Shown: positions 46,577 through 56,770 of the stretch, piece by piece
How positions within the stretch are numbered: the stretch's first letter is position 1
Layout: each line of letters opens with the position of its first letter
From: Sessilibacter corallicola
Lineage (GTDB): Bacteria > Pseudomonadota > Gammaproteobacteria > Pseudomonadales > Cellvibrionaceae
DNA length: 64,000 bases
Assembly (NCBI RefSeq): GCF_021290925.1
Contig: NZ_JAJSLX010000001.1
Span: 620,001-684,000, forward strand
Reading direction: 5' to 3'
Made by a program: the position numbers and the translations under genes
Notes under the pieces: generated by a model
Databases searched by the model: none
Told to the model about the DNA's origin: nothing
Seen by the model: only the letters and a program-made list of their open reading frames with translations

Positions 46577-48301
46577 ATGACTACTGAAAAAAACAATGAT
46601 ATCGAAACCACGACTGAAACCTCTCGTCGTGATTTTCTGAAACTAAGTGCAACTTCAGGTACTGCATTGGCTGCTGGTGCTGCACTGGGTCTTGGTGGTG
46701 CGAGCTCTGCAAACGCTGACGATTTCAACCCATTCCAATTTGAGCCATCAAGCCCATTAGGCAACCGCGCTCTTAAAGCGGCTGAAATTAATATCCGTGC
46801 GGCTAATCAGCAATTCCGCGAAACCCTTCGTCTACCGACTCAATTCGACAACAACGATGAGCGTCGTTACGCGTCTCAAAACTTCTACGCAAGTTACTCT
46901 AAATGTCTTCCTTGTAACCAGTTCGGTGAAGTAAACCCTGCTTCTTTCCGCCAGTTACAACGTGCAATGCGCACCGGCGCAGAAGCCGATTTCCAAGCGA
47001 TCGTTTTAGATGCAACTTCCGACCGTGGTCTTGTTTCTCCACAAGCGGCATTTAAATTTGAGCTATCTGGTTTAGACAGCCACGCGACTCGCATCAACGC
47101 TTCTCACACATTCCGCAGTGCAGACATCGCCGGTGAAATGGCAGAAGTTTACTGGCAAGCGCTTACTCGTGACGTTCCTTACAGCGAGTACGACAGCAAC
47201 CCATTGACCAACGCTGCTGTTGCCGATCTTAACAACTTCACCGTAACCCCAGGTTCTTTCAACAACGGCGAAACTACAACTGCTAACCTTTTCCGTGGTG
47301 AAACTCCAGGGGATCTAGCGGGTCCTTACGTTTCTCAGCTATTGTTGAAAGACTTCAGCTATGGTTCTGTTGACGTAGTACAACGCTACGAAAAAGGTGT
47401 TGAAGGCGTTAACTTCATGGTTGACGAAGCTAACTGGCTAAACGTACAAAAAGGTGCAACTCCAAACGAAACGTTGGAATTTGACCCAGTTAAGCGTTAC
47501 ATCTTCAACGCTCGTACTATGGCTGAGTATGTTCACCGTGACCTAACGTTCTCTGCGTACTTACAAGCAGCGTTGGTTATGTTGTCTTACGGCCCAGGTG
47601 CTGTTGAGCAAAACTTCCCATACGTTAACGGCGGCAACCAAGAAGGCTTCGCAACATTCGGCACGCCTTACATTCTTGATTTGATTGCTCGCGCAGGTAA
47701 CCTAGCGCTTACTGGTGCATGGTTCCACAAATGGCGTGTAAACCGCTTCTTGCGTCCTGAAGCTTACGCTGGCCGTGTTAACTTCATGACCAAAGGTCAA
47801 CGTTCTTACGAGTTGCATTCAGACATCTTAAACTCTGACGCGGTTTCTCGTTTGATGAGTGAAAACGGTACTGCATTGTGTCCACAAGCATTTACCGAAG
47901 GTTCTCCAACTCACCCATCATTCCCTGCTGGTCACGCTTGTTACTCTGGCTCTTGTGCCACTGTATTGAAAGCATTGTTCAACGAAGACTTCGTGATCCC
48001 TGATCCTGTATTCGCTGACAACACGGGTGAAAACCTATTGCCTTACACCGGTTCTGACGACTTGACTCTTCGTGGCGAGATCAACAAGTTGGCTAACAAC
48101 ATTGCTCTTGGTCGTGACGGCGCTGGCGTTCACTACCGTCAAGACGGTGTACAAGGTTTGTTGGTTGGTGAGCAACAAGCAATCACTTTGTTAAGAGACG
48201 CTTCTGAGACTGTTAACGAAGCTCAATTTGGTGGTTTCTCACTCACCAAATTCGACGGCACTCGAATCTTGATTCGCGACCGTCAAGTTATCACTCTTTA
48301 A
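46577..48301 (+). CDS. Tat-exported vanadium-dependent haloperoxidase homologue
   Basis: 574 aa from ATG 46577 (AAAGGA upstream; the longer reading from TTG 46520 is less likely). A twin-arginine signal ETSRRDFLKLSATSGTA exports the folded protein. Vanadate-site elements of the algal bromoperoxidase type are recognisable: HKWRVNRFLRPEAYAG (Lys and Arg 8 apart), HPSFPAGHA (the acid-base His then Ala-Gly-His instead of Ser-Gly-His) and GRDGAGVHYRQD (Arg and His 6 apart). The Ser to Ala change in the P(S/A)GH motif removes one vanadate hydrogen bond. Halide oxidation is therefore plausible but not certain. A terminator follows. Confidence 0.88.
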   Translation: MTTEKNNDIETTTETSRRDFLKLSATSGTALAAGAALGLGGASSANADDFNPFQFEPSSPLGNRALKAAEINIRAANQQFRETLRLPTQFDNNDERRYASQNFYASYSKCLPCNQFGEVNPASFRQLQRAMRTGAEADFQAIVLDATSDRGLVSPQAAFKFELSGLDSHATRINASHTFRSADIAGEMAEVYWQALTRDVPYSEYDSNPLTNAAVADLNNFTVTPGSFNNGETTTANLFRGETPGDLAGPYVSQLLLKDFSYGSVDVVQRYEKGVEGVNFMVDEANWLNVQKGATPNETLEFDPVKRYIFNARTMAEYVHRDLTFSAYLQAALVMLSYGPGAVEQNFPYVNGGNQEGFATFGTPYILDLIARAGNLALTGAWFHKWRVNRFLRPEAYAGRVNFMTKGQRSYELHSDILNSDAVSRLMSENGTALCPQAFTEGSPTHPSFPAGHACYSGSCATVLKALFNEDFVIPDPVFADNTGENLLPYTGSDDLTLRGEINKLANNIALGRDGAGVHYRQDGVQGLLVGEQQAITLLRDASETVNEAQFGGFSLTKFDGTRILIRDRQVITL

Positions 48302-48376
48302 TCGATTGATAATTTAGACATTAATTTTACTGGCGTTAATTTTCCCCAATAAGCGCCAGTCTAAAATTAAGCATCG

Positions 48377-48407
48377 AAAAACCCGGGTATTTTTACTCGG
48401 GTTTTTT
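48377..48407 (+). terminator. Intrinsic terminator after the haloperoxidase gene
   Basis: AAAAACCCG (48377-48385) pairs with CGGGTTTTT (48398-48406) over a 12-nt loop, ending in a T-run. Another hairpin with CGTGAG/CTCACG at about 48484-48518 lies between this and the convergent reductase gene. Confidence 0.85.
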
Positions 48408-48545
48408 ATTGCAAAACTAGAAATAACTAAGAAAAAATAAAGAAGAGAGAACAGCGAGAAGAGAAAAGCAGCAAGAATAATAAACGTGAGCTTACTTTAA
48501 TAAGTTTAAAACTCACGCTCTAATAAGTTATGAACAGAAATAAAG

Positions 48546-49355
48546 TTACACTTGTTCGTCGGGATTTTCGACAGCATCCACTTTTTTCGCTTTTTTGTTA
48601 CCTTCGTCGGATTCGTTGATTTTCCAATAACTGCTGGCGTATATTTTTCCGCGACCAACGCCTTTTTCTTTTTTGAAATAACGACGCAAATTTCTCATCA
48701 TTTCAAATTCTCCTGCCAACCAAATGGCAACATCGCCATCCATCCAATTCAACGATTTAACTTTATCGACTAACAGTGAATTCGGTGTTTTGGGTTCCGG
48801 ATTAATAACCCAGACTAATTCTAGATTTTCCGGTTTTTCTATCGCGACAATATCTGCCTCACTCATCACTTCAATCACACAGTAACCTTGAGCGTTTTTT
48901 GGCAATTGTTGCAAGTTGATAATAAGTGCGGGCAGCGCCGTCATATCTCCGGCGAGAAAAAACCACTGCGCATCTTGATGAATAATTTTTTTATCACCAG
49001 GACCGGCAATAAAAACAGCATCCCCTATTTGGGCATTTTCAATCCAATAATTTGCAGGGCCTTGGTCTTCAGAATTAAAACTGTGCTTAACACCCAGTAA
49101 ATGCAGTTGTTTTTTCTCGGCATCAAATTTAAAGATGGTAAACGTACGCTTGCGTAGGGACGAAAAGTACGTTTTTTCCTGCATTTGCTCAGGCTTAATT
49201 GCATCTTCACCGACAGCCGGAAACAATAATTTTACGTAGCCACTTTCTTGATTTTCAGGGAAGTCATTTAGATCGTCTCCTGCCAAAATGAAAAGGTCGA
49301 GGTTTTCACTAAAAACCTGTTTGGATACCAGCGAAAGTGACAATGTTTTTTTCAT
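48546..49355 (-). CDS. Siderophore-interacting protein (ferric-siderophore reductase)
   Basis: 269 aa, FAD-binding SIP family: GDDLNDFPENQESGYVKLLFP near the N-terminus, an FAD-binding beta barrel, and the C-terminal NAD(P)H-like domain WFFLAGDMTALPALIINLQQLP with WLAGEFEMMRNLRRYFKKEKG and YASSYWK. Such proteins reduce ferric siderophores in the cytoplasm to free iron. It is 4 bp after sufE and the last gene of the SUF run, so it probably links iron release to Fe-S assembly. The C-terminal tail is Lys/Glu-rich. Confidence 0.88.
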   Translation of the reverse strand: MKKTLSLSLVSKQVFSENLDLFILAGDDLNDFPENQESGYVKLLFPAVGEDAIKPEQMQEKTYFSSLRKRTFTIFKFDAEKKQLHLLGVKHSFNSEDQGPANYWIENAQIGDAVFIAGPGDKKIIHQDAQWFFLAGDMTALPALIINLQQLPKNAQGYCVIEVMSEADIVAIEKPENLELVWVINPEPKTPNSLLVDKVKSLNWMDGDVAIWLAGEFEMMRNLRRYFKKEKGVGRGKIYASSYWKINESDEGNKKAKKVDAVENPDEQV

Positions 49356-49359
49356 AAAA

Positions 49360-49776
49360 TTATTTATTCAACTCAGTAACGGCAAGTAATTTAATTTTAG
49401 CAACAATGGCACGTAACCCGTTGCCACGTGTTGGACTCAAATGGCGCTCTAAATCCAGTGCTTCAAAGTAACCATCAACATCAAAGTCGGTAATTTCCTG
49501 TGGCGATTTTTGATCGAACGCCGCCATCACCAACGCTAGTAATCCGCGTACAATAACGGCATCACTGTCGACTAAAAAACAGAAACGACCATCGTCCTGT
49601 TTTACTTCCAACCAAACACTGCTTTGACAGCCCTTAACTAAACGGTCATCTGTGTGCAGACTGTCGTCCATTGGCGATAATTCTTTGCCAAGGTCAATAA
49701 TGTATTTGTATCGCTCTTCCCAATCATCGAAAAAGCCAATGTCATCGATGATTTCTTCGGTATTAAGTTGTGACAT
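49360..49776 (-). CDS. sufE: Cysteine desulfuration protein SufE
   Basis: 138 aa. SufE takes persulfide sulfur from SufS and passes it to the SufBCD scaffold. The acceptor Cys is in VKGCQSSVWL at about residue 50, and the conserved ALVMAAFDQKSPQEI segment follows. It lies 26 bp from sufT and 4 bp from the reductase gene. Confidence 0.93.
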   Translation of the reverse strand: MSQLNTEEIIDDIGFFDDWEERYKYIIDLGKELSPMDDSLHTDDRLVKGCQSSVWLEVKQDDGRFCFLVDSDAVIVRGLLALVMAAFDQKSPQEITDFDVDGYFEALDLERHLSPTRGNGLRAIVAKIKLLAVTELNK

Positions 49777-49802
49777 ATGTTTGGTAACTTCTTATTTATA
49801 AC

Positions 49803-50336
49803 CTAAAAAAACAAACCCGCTTCCAACTGCGCTTCTTCACTCATCATTTCTCTCGACCAAGGCGGATCAAACACCAATTCCACGTTAACCGAGCTGACAT
49901 TCGGGACTTTAGCGGTTCTGTATTCTACATCGCTGACCAATACTGGCCCCATACCGCAACCGGGGGCAGTCAACGTCATTTGAATGTTGACGGATTTTTC
50001 TTCTTGATTGACATCGACTTTATAGATTAGGCCGAGTTCAACTAAATCAATGGGAATTTCAGGATCGAATACGGTTTTTAGAGCAGACCAGACTTGGTCT
50101 TCATGAATGGTGTCGTCGGTGGCTTCGGGAAATTCAAGCACTTCTGGCTCTTGGCCAATGGCGCCGGCATCAGTGCCGTCAATACGAACCATGTTACCTT
50201 GCCAAGTAACGGTGTAGTTTCCGCCGAGTGATTGATTAATCGTAACAAATTGGCCAGCAGGAATTGTGACCGCTTCACCGCTTGGAACTCGGCGGGCGGG
50301 ACAATCACTCTGTGTGACTACCATTTTTTGTTCCAT
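49803..50336 (-). CDS. sufT: SufT-type Fe-S assembly protein (DUF59)
   Basis: 177 aa from ATG 50336, which has AAGGAG 8 bases upstream; an open reading extends upstream but without a ribosome binding site. The N-terminal part (SDCPARRVPSGEAVTIPAGQFVTI) is the SufT-specific extension and the C-terminal part (VWSALKTVFDPEIPIDLVELGLIYKV, then TLTAPGCGMGPVLVSDV) is the MIP18/DUF59 domain with its reactive Cys. SufT helps mature Fe-S proteins. It is in the SUF operon. Confidence 0.9.
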   Translation of the reverse strand: MEQKMVVTQSDCPARRVPSGEAVTIPAGQFVTINQSLGGNYTVTWQGNMVRIDGTDAGAIGQEPEVLEFPEATDDTIHEDQVWSALKTVFDPEIPIDLVELGLIYKVDVNQEEKSVNIQMTLTAPGCGMGPVLVSDVEYRTAKVPNVSSVNVELVFDPPWSREMMSEEAQLEAGLFF

Positions 50337-50568
50337 AGTGATTGCTCCTTGGCGATACTGCGAGTTACTACTTACTATAACACTGACTGAACCCACACAA
50401 TCGTGGGTATACTTTTTAGACAAGAAAACAATTTGTCAGGCTTATCAAGAGGTTTCGCGAAATTAGGTTAAACACGACTTTGCGCTTAACCCAAATTCAA
50501 TTTCACGATGAATGAATTTTCTTTTGGCAGGTGCACCTACAATAATTAGGTGATCTAACACAGAAATT

Positions 50569-50925
50569 TTAATTAACGCTAAAACTTTCACCACAACCAC
50601 ACTCGGCAACGACGTTGGGGTTGTTGAATTTAATCACGTGGTTTAGCCCTTCGGTAACGAGGTCAATTTCAGTGCCATGAACCACGTTAACGGCTTCGTT
50701 ATCGACCGCGAGCACTAATTGATCGTCTAAATCAATCAATCGATCAGATTCTGACGCGCTATCTACGAAATCGAGTACATAAGCAAAACCGGAGCAGCCA
50801 CTTTTCTTGACCGACAGGCGAATCAAACTGCCACCGCCATCTTTTGCATTGCGATGAAAATACTTGAGCGCACGATCCGTCACCGTGATAGGAGTCGCGC
50901 TAGGATCAAACGTCGTAACAGACAT
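50569..50925 (-). CDS. sufA: A-type iron-sulfur carrier (SufA/IscA/ErpA family)
   Basis: 118 aa. The three conserved cysteines are in KKSGCSGFAYVLDF and the C-terminal ECGCGESFSV. It carries Fe-S clusters from the SufBCD scaffold to target proteins. The operon position after sufS suggests sufA, although ErpA or IscA cannot be told apart on sequence alone. AAACTC-type weak ribosome binding site at the start. Confidence 0.88.
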   Translation of the reverse strand: MSVTTFDPSATPITVTDRALKYFHRNAKDGGGSLIRLSVKKSGCSGFAYVLDFVDSASESDRLIDLDDQLVLAVDNEAVNVVHGTEIDLVTEGLNHVIKFNNPNVVAECGCGESFSVN

Positions 50926-51051
50926 AGAAACTCCACTATTTTGGAATCCGAACTCCCACCAACAAGTGTAAAGACTAGAAGAAATGGTGGGATGAAATAA
51001 CAGATAGCCTTAAATAATTCGTCAAACTTTTTGTTAGAAGGTTCAATACTT

Positions 51052-52269
51052 TTATTCAAGCATCATTTTGACTTTTTTGAGACCTTCAAACAGAGCATTC
51101 ACATCTTCAATGGTGTTGTAGAGCGAGAAGGACGCTCGCGCAGTTCCCGGAATACCGAGCCGATTCATCAGTGGCTCAGCACAGTGATTACCGGTGCGAA
51201 TGGCGATGCCTTGTCGATCCAGTAAAAAACCAATGTCAGCGGGATGGCCACCTTCAAGCAAAAAGCTAAGTACACCAACTTTGTTTTTTGACTTACCAAC
51301 AATGGTTAGACCCTGAAAGTCTTCCGCTTGCGCAGTAGCAGCGTCTAATAAACTGGCTTCATGTTGCTCAATGGCTTGACGATCCAAACTTTTGAACCAA
51401 TCGATCGCGACACCAAAAGCAATGGCATCAGCAACATTGGGGGTTCCGGCTTCCAATCGATACGGCAGTTGATTCCAGGTGGCGGTTTGGTAGGTCACTG
51501 AAGAAATCATTTCACCGCCGGTTTGCCATACCGGCCACTCTTTGAGTAATTCTTCGCGCCCCCACAGAGCACCGATTCCCATGGGCCCGTATATTTTATG
51601 CGCTGAAAACACATAAAAATCACAACCTATGGCCTGTACATCAACCGCTTCGTGGGCAATACCTTGCGCACCATCAATCAATACCCATGCACCAACGGCT
51701 TTGGCTTTTTGGGTAAGTTCAACAATCGGGTTAAGCGTTCCCAATGCGTTAGAAACGTGCGGGAAGGCCACTAATTTCGTGCGTTCGGACAATTTGCTGT
51801 CAAAATCAGCAATATTCAATTCACCATTATCATCAATGGCAGCAACCAATAACTCAGCACCTGTTTTATGACAGACCTGCTGCCAAGTAACGAGGTCAGC
51901 GTGGTGCTCCAGCTCCGTGACCAGCACCTGATCACCGGCACTTAAATAATGAGTCAAGCCATGACTGACGATGTTGATTGATTCCGTCGTTCCAGACGTC
52001 CAAATCACTTCTTCGCGTTTATTCGCGTTGAGGAAACTGGCGATAGTATCGCGCGCGCCTTCAAACGCTTGCGTGGCTTCATCGGCTAATCGGTGAGCGC
52101 CGCGATGGACGTTGGAGTTGTAACGAGTGTAATAATCAACGAGAGAATCAATCACGCACTGAGGTTTTTGCGTGGTCGCCGCGTTATCGAGATAAACAAG
52201 CGGATTACCGTCAATTTCACGCGCAAGAATCGGGAACTGGCGGCGAATCTCGTAGACATCAAACGCCAT
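51052..52269 (-). CDS. sufS: Cysteine desulfurase SufS
   Basis: 405-aa group II PLP-dependent desulfurase. FSAHKIYGPMGIGALWG contains the PLP lysine (about residue 224), VIWTSGTTESIN the phosphate-binding segment, and RTGNHCAEPLMNRLG the active-site Cys. It donates sulfur to SufE. Its ATG abuts the sufD stop (both use base 52269). Confidence 0.96.
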   Translation of the reverse strand: MAFDVYEIRRQFPILAREIDGNPLVYLDNAATTQKPQCVIDSLVDYYTRYNSNVHRGAHRLADEATQAFEGARDTIASFLNANKREEVIWTSGTTESINIVSHGLTHYLSAGDQVLVTELEHHADLVTWQQVCHKTGAELLVAAIDDNGELNIADFDSKLSERTKLVAFPHVSNALGTLNPIVELTQKAKAVGAWVLIDGAQGIAHEAVDVQAIGCDFYVFSAHKIYGPMGIGALWGREELLKEWPVWQTGGEMISSVTYQTATWNQLPYRLEAGTPNVADAIAFGVAIDWFKSLDRQAIEQHEASLLDAATAQAEDFQGLTIVGKSKNKVGVLSFLLEGGHPADIGFLLDRQGIAIRTGNHCAEPLMNRLGIPGTARASFSLYNTIEDVNALFEGLKKVKMMLE

Positions 52270-53531
52270 TAAACCGCCTCCACTCCAGGAATCTGGTTAC
52301 GTAAATCGTTAAAGCGACGCTTCAATTCACCTTGGAGCCATTCAACCAACGGCTCCAGCGGTAGCTGCTCAATCAATTCATTGATGAAACCGAAATTCAG
52401 CATAATTCGCGCTTCTTGCTCGCTCACACCACGAGAACGCAAGTAGTAAAGCGCCTTGGTATCAAGTTCGGCCACGGTCGCACCGTGAGCACAACGAACA
52501 TCATCGGCGTAAATTTCAAGCTCTGGCTTGGTATTGACTTCGGCTTTGTTGGTTAACAACAAATTGCGGTTATTCAATTCAGCCAAGGTTTTTTGCGCAT
52601 GGCGATGAATGTGAATACGGCCATTGAACACTGCTTTGGCTTCGTCACCGACAATACCGCGAATGTTTTCCTCGGTAGTGCCGTTGGGCTTGGTGTGCTC
52701 AACGTTTGAATGAAGATCAAAAATTTCTTTGCCTTCAAGCAGATACACAGAGTTCTGTGTCGCCATTGCGTGTTCGCCGCAATGGTTAATATCGATATCC
52801 ACTCGAGACAACAAGCTACCGAAGCCAATCAAGGTTGAGTGCAATTCACTGCGATCGGAAAGATTAAAGTGACTGCCACCTACAACCATGGCTTGGTTTG
52901 TATGCAGAGCAAAGCGGTAATGGTTGAGTTTGGCGTCGTCTTCAAGTTGATATTCAGCGTATTGAGTCGCAACCAGTGGGTTATCGCCACGATACTCTTC
53001 GATAACCGCCAAGCTCGCGCCTTTACCAACACGCACAAGATGACGAACGTGTGATTCACCGCCATTTTGCCAATGCACGAGGCGAATTGGAGTATCCACG
53101 ACGACGGATTCATCAACATCGATAACCACACCAGCTGACGCAAGAACGTCGTTCACCAATCCAAAGACGTGATGTTCGGGCTTAACTTTCTGAAATAGAT
53201 TCTGAGCTGATTCTTTTGACTCAGAAAGTAAGGAAATACTTACTCCAGGGATGTTATCGGTTAATTCACTGACGAGCTTACCGTTAACAAAGACAATCTC
53301 GATACACTCTAAGCCTTCAATAGACTCAGCCGTGAATGCGTCGTTGGTTGGTTCTGCGACAGACGTTCTTTCCAAACAAGCCAGTGGCGTGTAGCGCCAA
53401 TTTTCAGTTTTACGGGTAGGCCAAGCCGTATTATGCAATTGCTGCAGAGACTTTTCGCGCGCTGCTGATAACCAATCGGTCGAATCACTGCTTTGGTATT
53501 GGGCGAGCGCTTGGGTTAACCAATTGCTCAT
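52269..53531 (-). CDS. sufD: SUF system scaffold subunit SufD
   Basis: About 420 aa from ATG 53531, in TAATG overlap with the sufC stop; a longer open reading from a TTG at 53588 lies inside sufC and is less likely. Beta-helix SufBD protein with HRHAQKTLAELNNRNLLL, CAHGATVAELDTKALYYLRSRG (conserved SufD motif) and MLNFGFINEL. With SufB and SufC it forms the assembly complex. Confidence 0.95.
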   Translation of the reverse strand: MSNWLTQALAQYQSSDSTDWLSAAREKSLQQLHNTAWPTRKTENWRYTPLACLERTSVAEPTNDAFTAESIEGLECIEIVFVNGKLVSELTDNIPGVSISLLSESKESAQNLFQKVKPEHHVFGLVNDVLASAGVVIDVDESVVVDTPIRLVHWQNGGESHVRHLVRVGKGASLAVIEEYRGDNPLVATQYAEYQLEDDAKLNHYRFALHTNQAMVVGGSHFNLSDRSELHSTLIGFGSLLSRVDIDINHCGEHAMATQNSVYLLEGKEIFDLHSNVEHTKPNGTTEENIRGIVGDEAKAVFNGRIHIHRHAQKTLAELNNRNLLLTNKAEVNTKPELEIYADDVRCAHGATVAELDTKALYYLRSRGVSEQEARIMLNFGFINELIEQLPLEPLVEWLQGELKRRFNDLRNQIPGVEAV

Positions 53532-54328
53532 TACATAACCTCTTTGTGCATTTCGATAGGATCGGCTGAACGCTGTTCGGTGAGCCAAGAATACCCTTGA
53601 GCTTCCAGTTCTAACGCCAAAGAAGCATCGCCGCTTTTCACGATTTTGCCGTCAGATAACACATGGACAAAGTCAGGCTTGATGTAATCGAGAAGACGCT
53701 GATAGTGAGTAACCACTACAAAGCTACGTTCGCCGTCACGCATACTGTTAACACCTTCTGCAACAACTTGAAGAGCGTCGATATCCAAACCGGAATCCGA
53801 CTCATCAAGAATGCAAAGCTTGGGCTTCAACAGCAGCATTTGCATGATTTCGTTGCGCTTTTTCTCGCCGCCGGAGAAACCTTCGTTCACTCCACGCTTT
53901 AAGAATTCCGCAGGCAAATTAACTTGTTTGCAAGCTTCACGCGCTTCTTTTAAGAACTCTTTCGAACTGATGGGCTCAAGGCCTTGAGCTTCTCGGTGAG
54001 CATCAACGGAGGATTTTAAAAACTCTAAATTGCTCACCCCTGGAATTTCTACTGGGTATTGGAATGCTAAAAACAATCCTGCGCGCGAGCGTTCTTCGAT
54101 ATCGATATCGAGCAGTTCAGTACCCGCTAAGGTTGCTTCACCACCGACAACTTCGTAGCCTTCACGGCCAGACAAAACATAACCTAAGGTACTTTTACCG
54201 GCACCGTTTGGTCCCATAATCGCGTGAACTTCACCGGGCTTGATCTCTAGATCCAAGCCTTTAAGGATGGTTTTGTCTTCGACTTTCGCTTCCAAGCCTT
54301 TAACGGATAATAATGCTGCTTGTGACAT
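53531..54328 (-). CDS. sufC: SUF ATPase SufC
   Basis: 265 aa from ATG 54328 (MSQAALLSVKGLEAKVEDK), 19 bp after the sufB stop; a longer reading from TTG 54367 would overlap sufB. ABC-type ATPase: Walker A GPNGAGKST, signature-like FSGGEKKRNEI, Walker B LCILDESDSGLDIDAL. It drives the conformational cycle of SufBD. Overlaps sufD by the TAATG junction. Confidence 0.96.
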   Translation of the reverse strand: MSQAALLSVKGLEAKVEDKTILKGLDLEIKPGEVHAIMGPNGAGKSTLGYVLSGREGYEVVGGEATLAGTELLDIDIEERSRAGLFLAFQYPVEIPGVSNLEFLKSSVDAHREAQGLEPISSKEFLKEAREACKQVNLPAEFLKRGVNEGFSGGEKKRNEIMQMLLLKPKLCILDESDSGLDIDALQVVAEGVNSMRDGERSFVVVTHYQRLLDYIKPDFVHVLSDGKIVKSGDASLALELEAQGYSWLTEQRSADPIEMHKEVM

Positions 54329-54347
54329 ATCTCTGAACCTTTGCCTT

Positions 54348-55784
54348 TTACCCAACTGAGCCTTCAAGGCTAATTTCTAACAATTTACCCGCTTCTACCG
54401 CGAACTCCATGGGCAGTTCTTTAAATACTTCTTTACAAAAACCGTTCACAATCATCGATACGGCTTTTTCTGGATCTAAGCCTCGCTGCTGACACAAGAA
54501 CAACTGATCATCACTCACTTTAGAGGTGGTTGCTTCATGCTCAACAATGGCACTGGGGTTTTTGCTCTCAACATAAGGGAATGTATGAGCACCGCACTGA
54601 TCACCGATTAACAAAGAATCACACTGCGTAAAATTACGAGCACCGTCTGCACCTGGGTTCATTCGAACCAAACCACGGTAGGAGTTATTGCTTCGACCGG
54701 CTGAAATACCTTTAGAGATGATCGTTGAACGGGTATTTTTACCCAAGTGAATCATCTTGGTTCCGGTATCTGCTTGCTGTTTCGCTCGCGTCAGTGCAAC
54801 TGAATAGAATTCGCCAATGCTGTTGTCGCCTTTCAAAACACAACTTGGGTATTTCCAAGTCACCGAAGAACCGGTTTCTACCTGTGTCCAACTGATTTTC
54901 GCATTGGTATGACAAATGCCACGCTTGGTTACAAAGTTATAAATACCACCGCGCCCTTCTTCGTCGCCGGGGTACCAGTTTTGAACCGTTGAATACTTAA
55001 TTTCTGCGTCGTCCATCGCCACCAATTCAACGACGGCGGCGTGCAGTTGATTCTCATCTCGTTGTGGCGCCGTGCAGCCTTCAAGATAACTGACATAACT
55101 GCCTTCATCAGCGACAATCAATGTCCGTTCAAATTGACCGGTATTTTGTTCATTAATACGGAAATACGTCGACAGCTCCATTGGGCAGCGAACGCCCTTA
55201 GGTATATAGACAAAAGAACCGTCTGTGAACACTGCACAGTTAAGTGCGGCAAAATAGTTGTCTTTCTGTGGGACAACACTGCCTAAATACTTTTTAACGA
55301 GATCCGGGTATTTGTGGACTGCCTCGGAAATTGGACAGAAAATAACTCCAGCTTCTTCTAGCTTCTCACGGAAAGTCGTCACTACCGATACGGAGTCAAA
55401 TACTGCATCGACAGCAACGCCCGCAAGCATTTGCTGCTCAACCAGTGGAATACCTAGCTTTTCATAAGTGCGCAGCAACTCAGGATCAACTTCATCCAAA
55501 CTCTTTGGCTTGTCAGCCATACTTTTCGGTGCCGAATAGTATGAGATGTCTTGGTAGTTAATCTTTGGGAAATCGACGTGCGCCCACTCGGGCTCGGACA
55601 TTTCTTTCCAAGTGCGATATGCTTTTAAGCGCCACTCAAGCATCCATTCTGGCTCTTCTTTACGTGCGGAGATGCGGGCGATGACATCCTCATCGAGCCC
55701 GGGAGGAAAAGTCTCCGACTCCACATCGGATACGAACCCCGCCTCGTATTGTCTGGCAAGGGCCTTATCGATTTCTTCAGTCAT
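54348..55784 (-). CDS. sufB: SUF scaffold subunit SufB
   Basis: 478-aa SufB, the scaffold on which [Fe-S] clusters are built. Motifs: [62 protein letters not shown] and [23 protein letters not shown] with the late Cys. It is the first structural gene after iscR (142 bp downstream), followed by sufC, sufD, sufS. Confidence 0.97.
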   Translation of the reverse strand: MTEEIDKALARQYEAGFVSDVESETFPPGLDEDVIARISARKEEPEWMLEWRLKAYRTWKEMSEPEWAHVDFPKINYQDISYYSAPKSMADKPKSLDEVDPELLRTYEKLGIPLVEQQMLAGVAVDAVFDSVSVVTTFREKLEEAGVIFCPISEAVHKYPDLVKKYLGSVVPQKDNYFAALNCAVFTDGSFVYIPKGVRCPMELSTYFRINEQNTGQFERTLIVADEGSYVSYLEGCTAPQRDENQLHAAVVELVAMDDAEIKYSTVQNWYPGDEEGRGGIYNFVTKRGICHTNAKISWTQVETGSSVTWKYPSCVLKGDNSIGEFYSVALTRAKQQADTGTKMIHLGKNTRSTIISKGISAGRSNNSYRGLVRMNPGADGARNFTQCDSLLIGDQCGAHTFPYVESKNPSAIVEHEATTSKVSDDQLFLCQQRGLDPEKAVSMIVNGFCKEVFKELPMEFAVEAGKLLEISLEGSVG

Positions 55785-55926
55785 GGACTAACTCGCTAAT
55801 CAGGTAGAGCAAACACTCTTGGGCGTTTTTCGGATGCGCTTTTTACCAGTTTTTCGCCTGCAATGGAATTGGACGTATAACTAGTAGCGCAAAGAATGCG
55901 GTAAAGTTCTAAGATAGAACTCTATT

Positions 55927-56397
55927 TTACCCCATCATTTCGAGAATTTGATCTTCGGGAGCGTTTTCTTCAAGCTTTTCTTGTTCTTGAGATTCGTTGT
56001 GTTTCTCAAGCAAGCTTTTCAAGCTGATGTTGCTCAGGAATTGGTGGATTTGCATGCTGAGCTGACTCCACAAGTGATGAGTCAAACAGACTTCGCCGTG
56101 ATTGCAGTTGCCCGCACCGCCGCAGCTGGTGGCGTCAATGGATTCGTTGACGGCATCGACAATCTCAGCAATGAAAATAGCATCCGCTTCTCGGCTGAGT
56201 CGGTAACCACCGCCAGGCCCGCGAACGCTGGATACTAAGTCTTGCTTTCTCAATTTCGAAAATAATTGTTCCAAATACGACAGTGAGATTCCTTGACGTT
56301 TAGAAATTCCAGCTAGGCTGATTGGGCCTTCATGGCTGTGAATCGCTAAATCAAGCATGGCAGTAACGGCATAGCGGCCTTTGGTTGTTAAACGCAT
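55927..56397 (-). CDS. iscR: Rrf2-family Fe-S regulator IscR
   Basis: 156 aa. Winged-helix N-terminus [20 protein letters not shown] and [21 protein letters not shown]; three cysteines spaced C-x5-C-x5-C in [13 protein letters not shown] at about residues 93-105 match those that bind the regulatory [2Fe-2S] cluster in E. coli IscR. GAGGAG precedes ATG 56397. It controls the suf operon that follows; a type-1 IscR box lies about 104 bp upstream, consistent with autorepression. Confidence 0.94.
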   Translation of the reverse strand: MRLTTKGRYAVTAMLDLAIHSHEGPISLAGISKRQGISLSYLEQLFSKLRKQDLVSSVRGPGGGYRLSREADAIFIAEIVDAVNESIDATSCGGAGNCNHGEVCLTHHLWSQLSMQIHQFLSNISLKSLLEKHNESQEQEKLEENAPEDQILEMMG

Positions 56398-56500
56398 ACG
56401 TGGCTCCTCGTCTTATGCTTTCTCAATGCGTGTTTGGAGTTATCATTCTTAAATCATCGGCGCAGCCATTGTGGTAAATCCTACAAAATTAATCAAGTAA

Positions 56501-56525
56501 ATATCTTACTATTTTAGTAAGATAT
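56501..56525. promoter_or_regulatory. IscR type-1 binding site
   Basis: A 25-bp palindrome starting ATATCTTACTA and ending TAGTAAGATAT around TTT. Against the E. coli type-1 IscR consensus (ATA..YY.ACTRWWWYAGT.RR..TAT) it agrees at 21 of 25 positions, with the four mismatches in symmetric pairs. It sits about 104 bp upstream of iscR and should control iscR and the suf operon. Confidence 0.7.
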
Positions 56526-56770
56526 TATTATCGATTAAATCGATAAACAAAATAAAAAATCCAACAAAAAGTGGGTAAGAAATCTAACGGTTTTCCTACA
56601 GTCATCCAGCTCATCTCGCCAAGGCAATTGCGACCTTTAATCACAGATCATTTACTGTGCATTGACCAAATCATTCAAACACGCAACCTCACCCTATTAA
56701 CAGTTTTTGGGGACCTAATCCGTCGCTTAGCTTTGAACAGCATTACCCGCCATAGCTACAAATTGATTGC

